In this document: in pieces, positions 45,495 through 55,824 of the stretch
How positions within the stretch are numbered: position 1 is the first letter of the stretch
Layout of the letters: every line of letters begins with the position of its first letter
Assembly (NCBI GenBank): GCA_040437565.1
Contig: JBDOQK010000006.1
Coordinates: 620,001-684,000 of the forward strand
Origin: Albugo candida
Lineage: Eukaryota > Oomycota > Peronosporomycetes > Albuginales
Length of the DNA: 64,000 bases
Direction: 5' to 3'
The notes under the pieces: generated by a model
Databases searched by the model: none
Told to the model about the DNA's origin: nothing
Seen by the model: the letters and a program-made list of their open reading frames with translations, nothing else
Translations under genes and position numbers: made by a program

Positions 45495-45594
45495 NNNNNN
45501 NNNNNNNNNNNNNNNNNNNNNNNNNNNNNNNNNNNNNNNNNNNNNNNNNNNNNNNNNNNNNNNNNNNNNNNNNNNNNNNNNNNNNNNNNNNNNN
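45495..45594. other. Assembly gap, 100 N, between repeat modules
   Basis: No duplicated flank. The left contig ends inside block R1. The right contig starts in the N-terminal part of the coiled-coil family. Confidence 0.9.
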
Positions 45595-45900
45595 GCGTAC
45601 GTGTTGGCGTTGTCACCGTTGGAGGTGTGCGTAGTACAAATCCACCACCGACACGCTTCAAAGTCGTCGGCAGAGTCGCATTCCAAATGGAAGTCGTGGT
45701 AGTCTTTCTTGTTTGCTGCATGTTGGAACAATAGTTAGTATCTGTAAGAAAATAAAAGGAACGACACAGACAGATATTGACCTGACCTCGCGAGTCTCTT
45801 AGCATGATTCTGCATGCTGATTGGAGACATTATACCTTTGGAAAAAGGCCGCGCTTTCTGAGTATTGGGAATCGGACTCGCGATCAGCGGATGAGATGGA
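45595..45900 (-). pseudogene. N-terminal fragment of a repeated coiled-coil protein family
   Basis: Minus-strand exon with MSPISMQNHAKRLARSGQ, a likely intron of about 40 nt (near 45745-45785), then NMQQTRKTTTTSIWNATL. The first block matches the one near 63418-63480 (MSPNSMQNRAKRLQRSGR). The fragment ends at the gap, so the coiled-coil part is not seen here. Function unknown. Confidence 0.5.
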
Positions 45901-45907
45901 CATGTCA

Positions 45908-46095
45908 ATGAGTATATCTCATTTTGTGTGCCTTTTACAACGTCTGAATTGATGCAAAGGACACACATGATCAGATATACTCATGGATATGTGCAACTCA
46001 TGCAACGCGAAAGCTATTTTTAGATTCGGCGGTAAGGTCTACCGTGAATTCCAAGAATAGCGGTGGCGTGGGTATGTCGATGGTATGACATGGCC
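45908..46095 (+). repeat. Foldback (hairpin) repeat, copy with both arms and tail
   Basis: Left arm 45908-45935 (ATGAGTATATCTCATTTTG and on) pairs imperfectly with right arm 45957-45985. A second imperfect palindrome follows at about 46014-46062 (GCTATTTTTAGATTC to CAAGAATAGC). Related copies are at 11838-11990, 54677-54816 and 63506-63645. The flanks show no transposase. Confidence 0.75.
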
Positions 46096-46573
46096 CTCCT
46101 ATTAGAGGTCTCTTATACATAGACAATGTATGTTGAGTTGATGGATTGTTAGTGTCGATGTAATGGCAGCAACATGATCGTTACCTAACACGGTTACAAA
46201 AGCAGGAAACAATAGCAAGTGTATGCATGAGATAAATTTACAAATATGATTGCAGTGTAACATAAATAGCCCTACTACAACGACTCTAATGCATTCAACC
46301 CGTCGTGAGGAGCGTGCTTTATCGTACTATTTTAATCGAGATAGCGTTTCCGCGCGATGCGGTGTTGTCTGAGTGAAGATGTTTGTACGATATGCATGAT
46401 TCCAGTTGAAACATCATCAATGCATGCGGACAAGCTCTTTAAAGATTGACTAGATTCGTTGATGTAGCGATACGAAAAGGAAAGTAAGGGAAAGACGATG
46501 CCAGAAAACGCTTCGTAATGATTTGTATCCGATCGGGGAGGGGCCGTTATACATATGCACAAGTACAGAAACT
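46096..46573. other. Non-coding stretch
   Basis: Between the foldback repeat and the hydrolase remnant. No gene or repeat recognised. Confidence 0.5.
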
Positions 46574-48173
46574 TCAGCAAAAATCAGTGCTTTGATATAT
46601 AGAGTGGGTCCAAACCAAATGATTGCCTGCAGATAGAAGCGGGACGTTCCATTCTTCGACGCTTTTCGCAAACGTTGTCTGGAAATGAGAACAGACTGGA
46701 TCGAGTACGAATTGAGGTCGATTTTGATGATGTGATCCATCGAATGAGAGGCACAATTTGTGCTTGCTGCTGTATTTCTCAAACATCTGAATCGTGCATT
46801 CCGGTCTTACAATATCCGCTTCAGAGCAATGCACAAAGAGGCAAGGGAGATGAGTGTTTTCCAATGCATCAATGGGTTCCACATCTCCAACAGAGAATCC
46901 AGCAACTTTGGAAATGGAATTAGCAATGATCTTCGAAGCTGGACGAGTAAGTAAAACTTAGTGTGAATTACCGACAGAGCAGCGGAAGAAGCGTACCTAC
47001 TGTGTTTGTGTCTGGAGGAAAACGGAGGCTGCGCTTATGAGCACTTTTCATGTCCACAAGCATCCAACTCAGGTCAGAATAGATGCTATCTAGTGCAATC
47101 GCAAAGATGAAAGAGTTTTCATGCTCTACAGGATACGCAATGAGAGTCATCGTGAGCAATGTATCAAGTGGAAGCAGAGAAGATGTCACGCTACCTTCAT
47201 GTTTGGCTAGGGACTGTATTCCTCGAATCACAAGAGTACTGTTCGATGTCTTTGCGAATTTACTTGTGATATGACGGACCGTGGTTGGGTCTTGCTCTCT
47301 GACATCTTCGCCATTAACTGGCAGGATTTCCAACATTGCAGCCGTTACAAGACGAGAGTTTTTCTTCTTTTTCGAAATCGCCTTCTCCAATTTAGCATTC
47401 CATGACACCAACAAAGTAGCACAAGATCTGGTGAGCATCGCTGTTGGGCAAAGTAGTCGTTTCGTTGCGTGATAATAGTACAGCAGTAATGCTGCAAATC
47501 CAGAGGCCTTCATTTGAACCGTAAAGAATCTGAATCTAGCAGCCTCACGGAGAAACATAAGTGTCGAAGCGCCGCCCATTTATCTTCCCCATATCCCGAC
47601 TTTGTACTCTGACTTGACACAATACAAGTACTTAACCACCGTCCGCGAGTCATTCTTTTCATTGTAGCCGAATGAGATGTACTTTCCTTCTGAGACTCCT
47701 ACATAATGAAAACGACTCATTGAGACCAATCTAAAGTGTGAGTAGCAGCGTAGTCCTACCAGAAACCCGCACAATCAAACGCAAAGAAAGAAAAAGCAGC
47801 GTTAAGAACTGCGTGTCGAATGGAGAGAGCTTCTAGACGTGACGATGAGATACCATGAACGTATACAATGCATGGCTGCTCGAAAACGGGAGCCTCGTTC
47901 TCCCGATTTGTGGTTCAGAAAAGCTGCACTTCATGCATTCAATTCGTGCATTCCGAAGCTGTAAATATTCACAAACAATGCATTCATTTCTGTGCGACCT
48001 ACCCCAGAGGGCAATATCGCCTCTTCAATTGGGCTTAATTGCGCGGTGAGATATTTCGACGAGGAAGAGAAACGAGGCTTCCACACATTCGGTGTAGGAA
48101 ACAGAAAAGAGCTCCACCAGTCACACGGATTTCTGGTCAAACTTCCTTTTTCGTTGAGCTGGAGCATGAACAT
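46574..48173 (-). pseudogene. Alpha/beta hydrolase pseudogene with stop codon at the catalytic serine
   Basis: Family blocks in order on the minus strand: WWSSFLFPTPNVWKPRF; PCIVYVHGISSSRLEAL (oxyanion HG motif); FFAFDCAG; SEGKYISFGYNEKND; VGIWGR-stop-MGG; ALDSIYSDLSWMLVDM; and CLFVHCSEADIVRP with a later DGSHH (acid and histidine regions). This resembles eukaryotic ABHD17-like or bacterial-type serine hydrolases. The nucleophile elbow should be G-R-S-M-G, but the serine codon is TAA (47581-47583). A frameshift separates the EPQ block from the following EAPVFEQPC block. An in-frame segment of about 140 codons with no family match lies between the elbow and the ALDS block (47110-47530). The gene is therefore dead or badly altered. 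Confidence 0.75.
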
Positions 48174-49477
48174 CGAATTGAAAGCGTTTACTGTAGAGAT
48201 ATCGCATGCTATTTTCTGGAAAAGAAGCAGTATACCAAGCGACTAAATGTCATTTTCCTTTTTTAAATAATATTAGATACGTATAATTGCATCTTATGTG
48301 GCATGTGAGGTAATAATTGCTTGGAAATACGGTGCACTATCCGCTGCTTTTCCTGTCGATTCTGCTACACAAAAGCTGCACGATTTTTCGAAGCTACAAA
48401 CTCAAAAACTATCGTCCCATCACTCCCCAGAAAGATCCTATTGTTTGTCAGGTTCAACACAGCTTGTGAATATACATACTACTGCGCAATCATGAACGCT
48501 CAAAGTAATTGCCACCGAAAGGGCAGATGAGCAACAGCGGGATGGGATCAGCGATTCACCACCTTCCTATGTATATTTGAGCGCGTTTTGAGGCCAATGG
48601 GCCGTTGACACATCTCCTGCAACTGACCAAACGTAAAATGACGCCGTATGCAGTAATCTTGTATTTTAGTTCTCAGGTTTATTGCGGTTCATTACGCTTC
48701 CGAACAGGAAATAAACTGCCCAATGCCCTACCACAACCGTCCACATTTTATCGATACTTTCGGGCTTCTCCGCCGACAATGTATCATCAATCCATTTGAA
48801 TTAGGCAGAACGAGACTGCGGTGACGTTTGTTCAAGCAATGCCCCATTACATCGCCCATTTCGCGGTTCCTTCCCACAAATGAGATCACACACATCTATC
48901 ACACGTATGCGAATAATTGTTTTGGGGGCAACTTATATGTCGAGCATGTAATAGCGCTCGGGGAAATACCATACTGAGATTTACGGTTGATGCATTGCGT
49001 TAATCGCTCCTTCGCAATCATGATTGCCGATTTCGAGTCATGATCTGCATCAGATCAGATGTCACCCGCAATTACGAACACTTACGTTATGTACCAAGGT
49101 ATCTACAAAATTCTGCGGTCACTCGGTGCAATGAATTCCGACAGCTATCATCGTTTTTCTTGCATAAACCTGCTTCGAGCAGCATGTCGCTAGAAACGGA
49201 TATACTTATCCATTGAAGCAGTAGGTTCGGATAAACATGCTATATTGTTGCAGCTCTCATCGATTCCGCTCCCGACTTTAATAATAGCTATATTGTACTC
49301 TTTCCCGATAATATATTTATATTATATCAAAACGATTTGTCAGATTGACATTGTGCTGGCAACTACTGCATGCTACCTCCACCGTAGCGTATGTTTCTCG
49401 TCTCCGAAGAGCTCATTTCAGACGTACAAACACACAGAAACACTATGTATACCCAATATTCTCACAGAACAGGACTA
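48174..49477. other. Non-coding or unrecognised stretch
   Basis: Only short frames without domain signatures on either strand. No repeat partner in the window was noticed. Confidence 0.45.
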
Positions 49478-50250
49478 TTACTTGTAGCGGACACAAGATG
49501 GATATATAATAGACCAAATCCTGCTGTTTTGCTGATGCCAGTAGATCCATTGGTGCTGGCTTTGATAGATACTACACAACAATGAACACGTACCCGCATA
49601 AGAGACCTGCCAGTGCTTTCGCATTCGTTCAAAGGCCGCATCAATAACATAACAGAGGATTGGCGACCATTTCTTCAGATCGAAAGAATAATGCAGCTGG
49701 ATTTCATGAATCAGATTCCGTGAAAATGTTTTCCGTTCAAATGTACGAGTCGAGTCCCACAATCACAATGATATTTACTGAAAAATGAACACTAATGCGT
49801 GACTTCAATCCATGTGATGGCTTCTTTCCAAAGTGGCAATTGTCCAAAGCTGGAGGGAATCACGTTACTCCCAGATTGTGTACCTGACGGTGGAAGATGT
49901 AAAAAAAATTTTGAGTAAAGAGGGATTGAGGAGAAACTCTTTCCATTGCGGCGAGAATTCTGGTTGTCTGAAATATGCGACACGTTGCTTGACTGATAGC
50001 ATATTGATGCTTGTATCTCCCAAATAAGGCTTCATCTTCTAAAGAGAATGAGGACAGGATCACTAACCACGCTGAGTCGAAAAAGCTTGTAAGCAGCAGT
50101 ACATTGGTCGAGTGAGTTTGTATGATGTCGACAATCTGGTGTGTCGTGATAATACCGCACTTATGGTTGTACAAGCCAATATGTAATTGTATATCTGCTA
50201 TACCACTTCAACATCATCGATTACGACCTTGCGTGATTTAGCATTACTTC
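49478..50250 (-). other. Possible fragments of an unknown multi-exon gene
   Basis: Minus-strand frames such as CGIITTHQIVDIIQTHSTN, INMLSVKQRVAYFRQPEFS and TRTFERKTFSRNLIHEIQL look coding and are separated by GT-AG-like breaks. They may join to the segment near 50300-50420. I recognise no family, and no full model could be built. Confidence 0.3.
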
Positions 50251-50992
50251 CACCTTCCACCTAGCTGTTTCATGATGTACCATGACCAAGTGAGTGACAT
50301 TACAGCTTGATTCTTACTTTTGCCGTCAATAACAAATATCTTTTCAGCCAGGATACCAGTGTTCTCTACGCGAGAGAAAGAAAGGAATTCAAATTCTGTT
50401 GACGTACCAAAATTGGAAGCAAACAGTACGGCGTGGCATTAGTTTTAGTATTATGTAAGCAAAGTGTCAGTTTTAAAGTGGTCTTCAGGTATCTTTTGAT
50501 TTTCTGATCTATTGTGTGTGCTTGTGAGAATGATTATCGGAGAAAGAAAGGACACAAAATGAAACATGCACAGTCATGCAGTGTCTTTTCCACTAAGAAA
50601 ATCGATGTTTCTTTTAGTTTGCAAACTAGTCACACCCACGCGGAAGCAACTNNNNNNNNNNNNNNNNNNNNNNNNNNNNNNNNNNNNNNNNNNNNNNNNN
50701 NNNNNNNNNNNNNNNNNNNNNNNNNNNNNNNNNNNNNNNNNNNNNNNNNNNCCACCTTCCACCTAGCTGTTTCATGATGTACCATGACCAAGTGAGTGAC
50801 ATTACAGCTTGATTCTTACTTTTGCCGTCAATAATAAATATCTTTTCAGCCAGGATACCAGTGTTCTCTACGCGAGAGAAAGAAAGGAATTCAAATTCTG
50901 TTGACGTACCAAAATTGGAAGAAATGATACGGCGTTTCCCACATATGACTAACTTGGTCAAATCTGGAGACACGCCGAAGGCAAAATTCACT
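50250..50992 (-). repeat. Duplicated coding-like segment in two diverging copies
   Basis: 50250-50429 and 50752-50931 match with one visible substitution, then diverge. Both encode STEFEFLSFSRVENTG and AEKIFI on the minus strand. Unlike other gaps, the left contig continues for some 220 bp of different sequence before the gap. Confidence 0.6.
50652..50751. other. Assembly gap, 100 N, with only partly matching flanks
   Basis: The flanks share an internal block of about 180 bp but not the contig ends, so simple overlap does not explain it. Confidence 0.85.
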
Positions 50993-51475
50993 TAGTGGGG
51001 CCGTCCACTCTCAAAACATATACATCATCCGAAATGACACACATGGTCGACGAAAAATCGCGAAATCAGAAAATCGCAAAATCGCATTCATACGTTGGCA
51101 CACGATTGGGTTTGCTTACCAAAACGGCGTGCTGGTAACATACACAAGGCTATCTGGTATGAAAGTGCATGTCGAAACTTGGTTCTGCATCAAGCACAGC
51201 TGATCCTTTGGCATTCGAGCGATACGCAGGCTATCTCAAATTACTTGGTATGAGGTTTCAATCATTGTCCGGTAATATCGTGATTGATACCCTTCGTGGG
51301 CCTCATTGCACCCCACCATGCCTTGTTCGAATATTACGTAAGAAATACAAATCGAAACCAATTTTAAACGGGTCCAAGTAAAGCATAACTACCAGAATAG
51401 CAAAACAACTTATATTCATTAAAATTATGTGTTGCAACTCGACAGAGCTGGAATTGAAGAGAGCTAAGCCCTTGA
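50993..51475. other. Unrecognised stretch upstream of the retrotransposon
   Basis: A frame at 51169-51381 (MSKLGSASSTADPLAFERYA) is short and matches no family I know. Nothing else is supported. Confidence 0.35.
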
Positions 51476-51548
51476 TGACGTAATGAGGTCATCAGCAGCA
51501 GTTCCAGCACTTTCGCATTGTATCCATATTGACGTGATGAGGTCGTGG
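51476..51548 (+). repeat. Short direct repeat X, left of the 5' LTR (partner 53776-53845)
   Basis: Shares gacgtaatgaggt, ttccagcact, gcattgtatcc and tattgacgt in the same order with 53776-53845. It abuts the 5' LTR here but lies about 70 bp beyond the 3' LTR there. Confidence 0.65.
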
Positions 51549-51744
51549 TATTGGAAGAGCAACAGTCGCTGTCAGTGTTGCTGTCGACCGATCACATTTG
51601 GAGTAACGGCTGTTTCTATCCTTGGACGGTGTAGTAAAACCAGGCAAAGATGATTTCTTGTGAAGAGACGAAACCGTCGTAGCATGTAGATAACAATAGA
51701 AAAAACTTCTACATTTGCACTGGCATCATTCCTTTGAACACGTT

Positions 51745-52119
51745 ATGAGCCCAATAAATAATGCCGCCCACGCGGTGGAGTCCACCACGGGGTCTAAGAC
51801 AGTTGCTGGTCGCGAAAGGGCCTGTGGTCTACAAAACGATGACTTAGAAGTCAAGGCAGATTCGACGCCATGGAACACTGATGACAGGTTAGCGGACCTC
51901 CTGATGGGACTAGCGGAGAGAATCGACAAGCTAAAAGCGTCACAAAGGGCCAAGGACCAGTTACTGGAGAGGGAGTCCAGCGTGTTCGGCTCGGTGATTG
52001 GCCAGGAACAGCCTGTGAATCGGGGTGCTCTCGATGTGACACCGCCATGGCTCGGTCGAGAAAGCTGTCTCCAAGAACATACTTTGGGTGAATCAACCTG
52101 GGTATGCAAGGGCGGATGA
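51745..52119 (+). CDS. Gag-like leader of the copia element
   Basis: Frame from the ATG at 51745 (MSPINNAAHAVESTTGSKTV), about 124 codons, ending near the gap. It has a short coiled-coil-like segment (LMGLAERIDKLKASQRAKD). It stops far short of a full gag and no CCHC knuckle is present. Confidence 0.5.
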   Translation: MSPINNAAHAVESTTGSKTVAGRERACGLQNDDLEVKADSTPWNTDDRLADLLMGLAERIDKLKASQRAKDQLLERESSVFGSVIGQEQPVNRGALDVTPPWLGRESCLQEHTLGESTWVCKGG

Positions 52120-52126
52120 CAATGTC

Positions 52127-52226
52127 NNNNNNNNNNNNNNNNNNNNNNNNNNNNNNNNNNNNNNNNNNNNNNNNNNNNNNNNNNNNNNNNNNNNNNNNNN
52201 NNNNNNNNNNNNNNNNNNNNNNNNNN
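52127..52226. other. Assembly gap, 100 N, inside the retrotransposon
   Basis: No duplicated flank. Separates the gag-like leader from the reverse transcriptase. The real missing length could be several kilobases. Confidence 0.9.
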
Positions 52227-53394
52227 CGGCGAAGATTATACTGGTACTTGCGCTGCGTTGGGTGGTACCAGCTATCCATGGCGACATCCCTAACGCGTAC
52301 GTGAAGGCGGACAAAGAAGAACATTTGGAGATTTTTGTTGCTGTACCTCAAGGAATGGTTGTGTTAGATGTGATGTTGAAGAAAGTTGGTGTATAAGGCA
52401 TCGAGAAACCGGCATTTTACGGCTAAAAAAGTCTCTTTAAGGGCTTAGACAAGCGGGTGGCCTTTGGGGCAACCTATTAAACTCGAAACCGGAAGAAAAT
52501 GGGCTCGCTCGCAGCTCGTCAGACGCGTTCATGTATTTTAATTGCGACGAAGGAGAGCTAACCATTGTCGGGGTGTATGTGGACGATTTGTTAGTCACGG
52601 CGTCTAGCCAAAACAAGGTGAAAAAGTACTTCAAATCCATAAGCGTTCTGTCTCTCTAGGACTTGGGTGAAGTTAACAATTTCTTGGGCATGTGTGTGGC
52701 CTTGAAGGAGAATAATACGTAAACTATTGACCAAACTGCGGCTATCGAAGAGATACTGGGTCAAAATGGGCTAATGGAAGCAAATGGTGTGAAGGTGCCT
52801 ATCGGTGAAGACAGTAACGACATTGAAACGGAATCGATGTATTTGTTAGCAAAACGGGGTGAAAATGGCGATCCAACTACACGAGATTTTCAGTCGCTAG
52901 TCGGTAGCCTTCTGTGGATTGCTCGATGCTCGACCTGATATTATCTTCGCGGTTCACAGGGCGACGAGACGTACTCACCAGCCTACCGTCAGCGATTGGA
53001 AGTTGGCGAAGCGCGTTGATCGATACTTGAAAGCAACAAACGACATGAAGGTTCACATGATTATTGACCCACAAGATAGTGGTATCACGGTGACAAGCTA
53101 GAGGGACTCAGACTTCGCAGCAAACAAAACCGATCGCAAGTCAATAACTGGTGGGGTAATTACGATGAATGGAGTGAGCGTGCAGTGGGTATGCAAAAGG
53201 AAGACTGGAGTGTCCCTGTTCAGATGCAAAAAGAGATTGGTCTTTCTGTGACGGAACCAATGAGCATGCTGATGGATAATCAAGCAGCAATCAAGCAGTT
53301 AGAGTGTGAAGGAAGCATGTCAAGTACGAAATACGTGGATGTGCGCATGAAGTTCATCTTCGATTATGCCAAAAAAAGGTATAGTCAAACCTGA
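52227..53394 (+). pseudogene. Copia reverse transcriptase and RNase H remnant
   Basis: Blocks on the plus strand: HGDIPNAYVKADKEEHLEIF, GLRQAGGLWGNLLNS, VGVYVDDLLVTAS (the YVDD catalytic motif near 52573-52600), DFQSLVGSLLWIAR and the RNase H end MLMDNQAAIKQLECEGSMS. Several stops and frame changes interrupt them, for example before the FLGMCVALKENNT block. The order is that of Ty1/copia Pol. Confidence 0.85.
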
Positions 53395-53775
53395 ACTCGT
53401 CAAGCCAAAGCTAATGAAGGCGGACCTGTTGACGAAAACACTGTCGGACCCAGGGTGACGGAGTTGCGAGGATTGTTTAATCTTGTGTGATTGTGTGCAG
53501 GTGGGCCGGTTGAAACGCGTCGTCCGAGGAGGATTATTGGGAGAGCAACAGTCGCTGTCAAAGCGTTGCTGTCTACCGACGACATCTGGAGTAACGGCTG
53601 TTTCTATCATTGGACGGTGTAGAAAAACCAGAAGAAGATGATTTCTTGTATAGACGAAACCGTCGTAGCATGTAGATAACAATAAATAACACTTCTACCT
53701 TTGCACTGGCATCATTCCTTTGAACACGTGGACAACTTCGTCGGGTGCTTAATTCCCTCTGTCAACTACCATAAG

Positions 53776-53845
53776 GACGTAATGAGGTAATCATGGTACT
53801 TTCCAGCACTTGCATTGTATCCGTATTGACGTTATGAGGTCATGG
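53776..53845 (+). repeat. Short direct repeat X, right copy
   Basis: Partner of 51476-51548. Between the 3' LTR and this copy, about 24 bp of the element's internal start (the primer-site-like stretch) are repeated and followed by unrelated sequence. Confidence 0.65.
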
Positions 53846-54019
53846 ACAAATGTGCCAGGGGCTTTCTTTCCAAAAGCGTACGAGGCCGTGCTAGTTCTTC
53901 GTCTTGTCGTGTCCAGTTGATATCGTGTCCAGTAGTAGTCTTTGTGCTTCAATCGTATACTCGGAAGACGCAATGAGGTCAAATCCAAGATGCACTGAAC
54001 GTTCATGGACTGCCGTTTC

Positions 54020-54680
54020 TTAATTGATACTTCTGTTTCCCGCGGTTTGGTTCTGAAGTGCACACGATGTATTGCTGTCGTTGGTTTCTTCATCCGCGTC
54101 CAAATAGCTGAGCTGATCCTTCATGAAAGGGTTCAACTCTTTGAGCATTGACCGAGCTTTCACAAACTCCGCATTGCATTTCATACTTGCTTGCTCCATT
54201 TGCTTGATCCTTTCTTGACTGCGTCGATGTTGCTGTTGGTAATGAAGCTTCATCTTGTCCAGATGAGCCGTTTGCCGATTCGCAAGTTCGGCAGTCTCCG
54301 AATCACCTTCGTGCTTGAGATCGATTCGTTGTCGTTGTTGCTGCTCCATGAAAATTTTATATACCTCCAACATCGTCTTTGATCGAGACAACTCTCCCTT
54401 TAGAATCGTCTGTCCATCCATTAGCTCCTTCAACTTTTCGCCGTCCGTTTCGCTTGCTTTGTAAGCATCATCCAGCTTGCTTTGACAAATTACGTTGCGT
54501 TGACGGCTAGCTTCCAGCCGCTTGCTGTTCTTCAACGTCGGCTTTGAGTGCACCGATTTGTTGATTAGAGCTTTGAAGTTGAGAGTTCTTCATCTCCAGG
54601 GAGCGCGACAACTGAACGTTCTCTTTTTTCAGTTGCGCTAATTCTCTCAGCCGTGGTTGGATTTCCGATGTTGGAGAAGG
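54020..54680 (-). pseudogene. Coiled-coil protein of the repeated family, frameshifted copy
   Basis: Minus strand: LRELAQLKKENVQLSRSLE, then NSQLQSSNQQIGALKADVE, then after a frame change LEASRQRNVICQSKLDDAYK and a long heptad-rich helix (FMEQQQRQRIDLKHEG, LDKMKLHYQQQHRRSQERI) to the stop at 54020. Comparison with 62900-63060 shows a 2-bp deletion next to the ALKADVE block, which causes the frame change. The N-terminal part is replaced by the foldback repeat. The family is unknown to me; it is a simple alpha-helical coiled coil. Confidence 0.65.
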
Positions 54681-54816
54681 CGGAATTAGCGGGTAAGACG
54701 TTATCAATGTGTACATCCACTTTTGTGTGTCTTTTGCGATGAGTGATTTGATGCAAAGGATACACAGAAGTGGATGCACGCATGCATGGTTGTGTAGTAA
54801 ATTGCAAAGTACGTTA
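54677..54816 (+). repeat. Foldback (hairpin) repeat, copy next to the coiled-coil pseudogene
   Basis: 140 bp matching 63506-63645 with no visible change. Arms 54709-54737 and 54753-54781 (29 bp each) pair with about five mismatches around a 15-bp loop. The contig ends directly at the repeat end. Confidence 0.85.
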
Positions 54817-54916
54817 NNNNNNNNNNNNNNNNNNNNNNNNNNNNNNNNNNNNNNNNNNNNNNNNNNNNNNNNNNNNNNNNNNNNNNNNNNNNNNNNNNNN
54901 NNNNNNNNNNNNNNNN
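54817..54916. other. Assembly gap, 100 N, at the end of a foldback repeat
   Basis: No duplicated flank. The left contig stops where the two identical foldback copies stop, consistent with an assembly break at a repeat. Confidence 0.9.
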
Positions 54917-55824
54917 AAAAAACTCTTTCTTCTACCTTTACCCTGGACTTGCATTCGCATATGGGTTCTTCCTAACTATCCCTGTACTCCATAATTTTGC
55001 TTACATAATGCATCTCTTCCCTTCATTTGTAGTGCAAACCTCGCTGGAATCAATCACCTTGTTCATGTTTCTCATGAATGATCATTGCGGCAATATATAA
55101 ATTCTTCATCAGAGCGTCTGCTAGAAGTTGCGCCATCACTATTATTTACGTGGATGACGCTATTTCTTAAAAGGTAAACTCAATGCATCATTGCGTCTAG
55201 ATGCGGATAGTAGATTTGGATTTTTGCTAAGTGCGCATGGCAAAGTGTAAATGGTACACTGCGCATGCCGCAGTGAAGTGTCAATTCTCCAAAACAGACA
55301 CTTCTTCGTTACCACACGAGTAATCTTACGATGAACCTGATGAGGCCGTCGGGAAGACTTATATCAAGGTGAATCGGGAGCGATGTGTGACAGAAACTTC
55401 AGTGATCGCGCATACAGCGCAAAAGATGGTAAAGGTAACTTACAATGATGGCAGAAATCGCTTAATTTATATACATTTCCTGGCTATTATCACACTCAGG
55501 TGATGTAAGTTCTAGCGGAATTGAATCACGCTTAGGCTGTTTTCTTCCAATCGTTCTTGTAAGGGCCTCTGCGATTCTTTTGAAAATACAACTGAACCTA
55601 GAGTCAGGAAAATACAGACGCAGGGGGTGGGATGATTAATCTTTCCGGCCTGGAGGCTATGTACGGTCCGACGTGTTCGCGCGAACTTGATTTCGGTAAG
55701 GTCGTAATAGCTCCGTTATTTTCAGCCCTCTCCCCTTGCTGAATTTGATTAACGGCTTTGTCCTTTCTTCCACCACCATTCTTCTTCGTGGAAGGTCCAC
55801 CCTGCACGGTGGTGGCTAGTGTGC
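54917..55824. other. Non-coding stretch with one repeat
   Basis: Only the repeat at 55383-55510 is recognised. No gene is supported. Confidence 0.5.
55383..55510 (+). repeat. Diverged repeat, copy 2 (partner at 44634-44760)
   Basis: Same order of conserved blocks as the partner. Its coding-like frame is broken by a stop after DGKGNLQ. Confidence 0.6.

Larger units (their letters stand above)
51549..53705 (+). mobile_element. Degenerate copia-type LTR retrotransposon
   Basis: Direct terminal repeats of about 171 bp at 51549-51719 and 53535-53705 (both from TATTGG to TTTGCA, around 90% alike). The tract TGGCATCATT after the 5' LTR resembles a tRNA primer site, and a purine tract (GAGGAGGA) precedes the 3' LTR. 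The internal region is only about 1.8 kb, with a gap, so most of gag, protease and integrase is missing. Many in-frame stops show it is dead; capture of the element by the assembly may also be incomplete. Confidence 0.85.
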
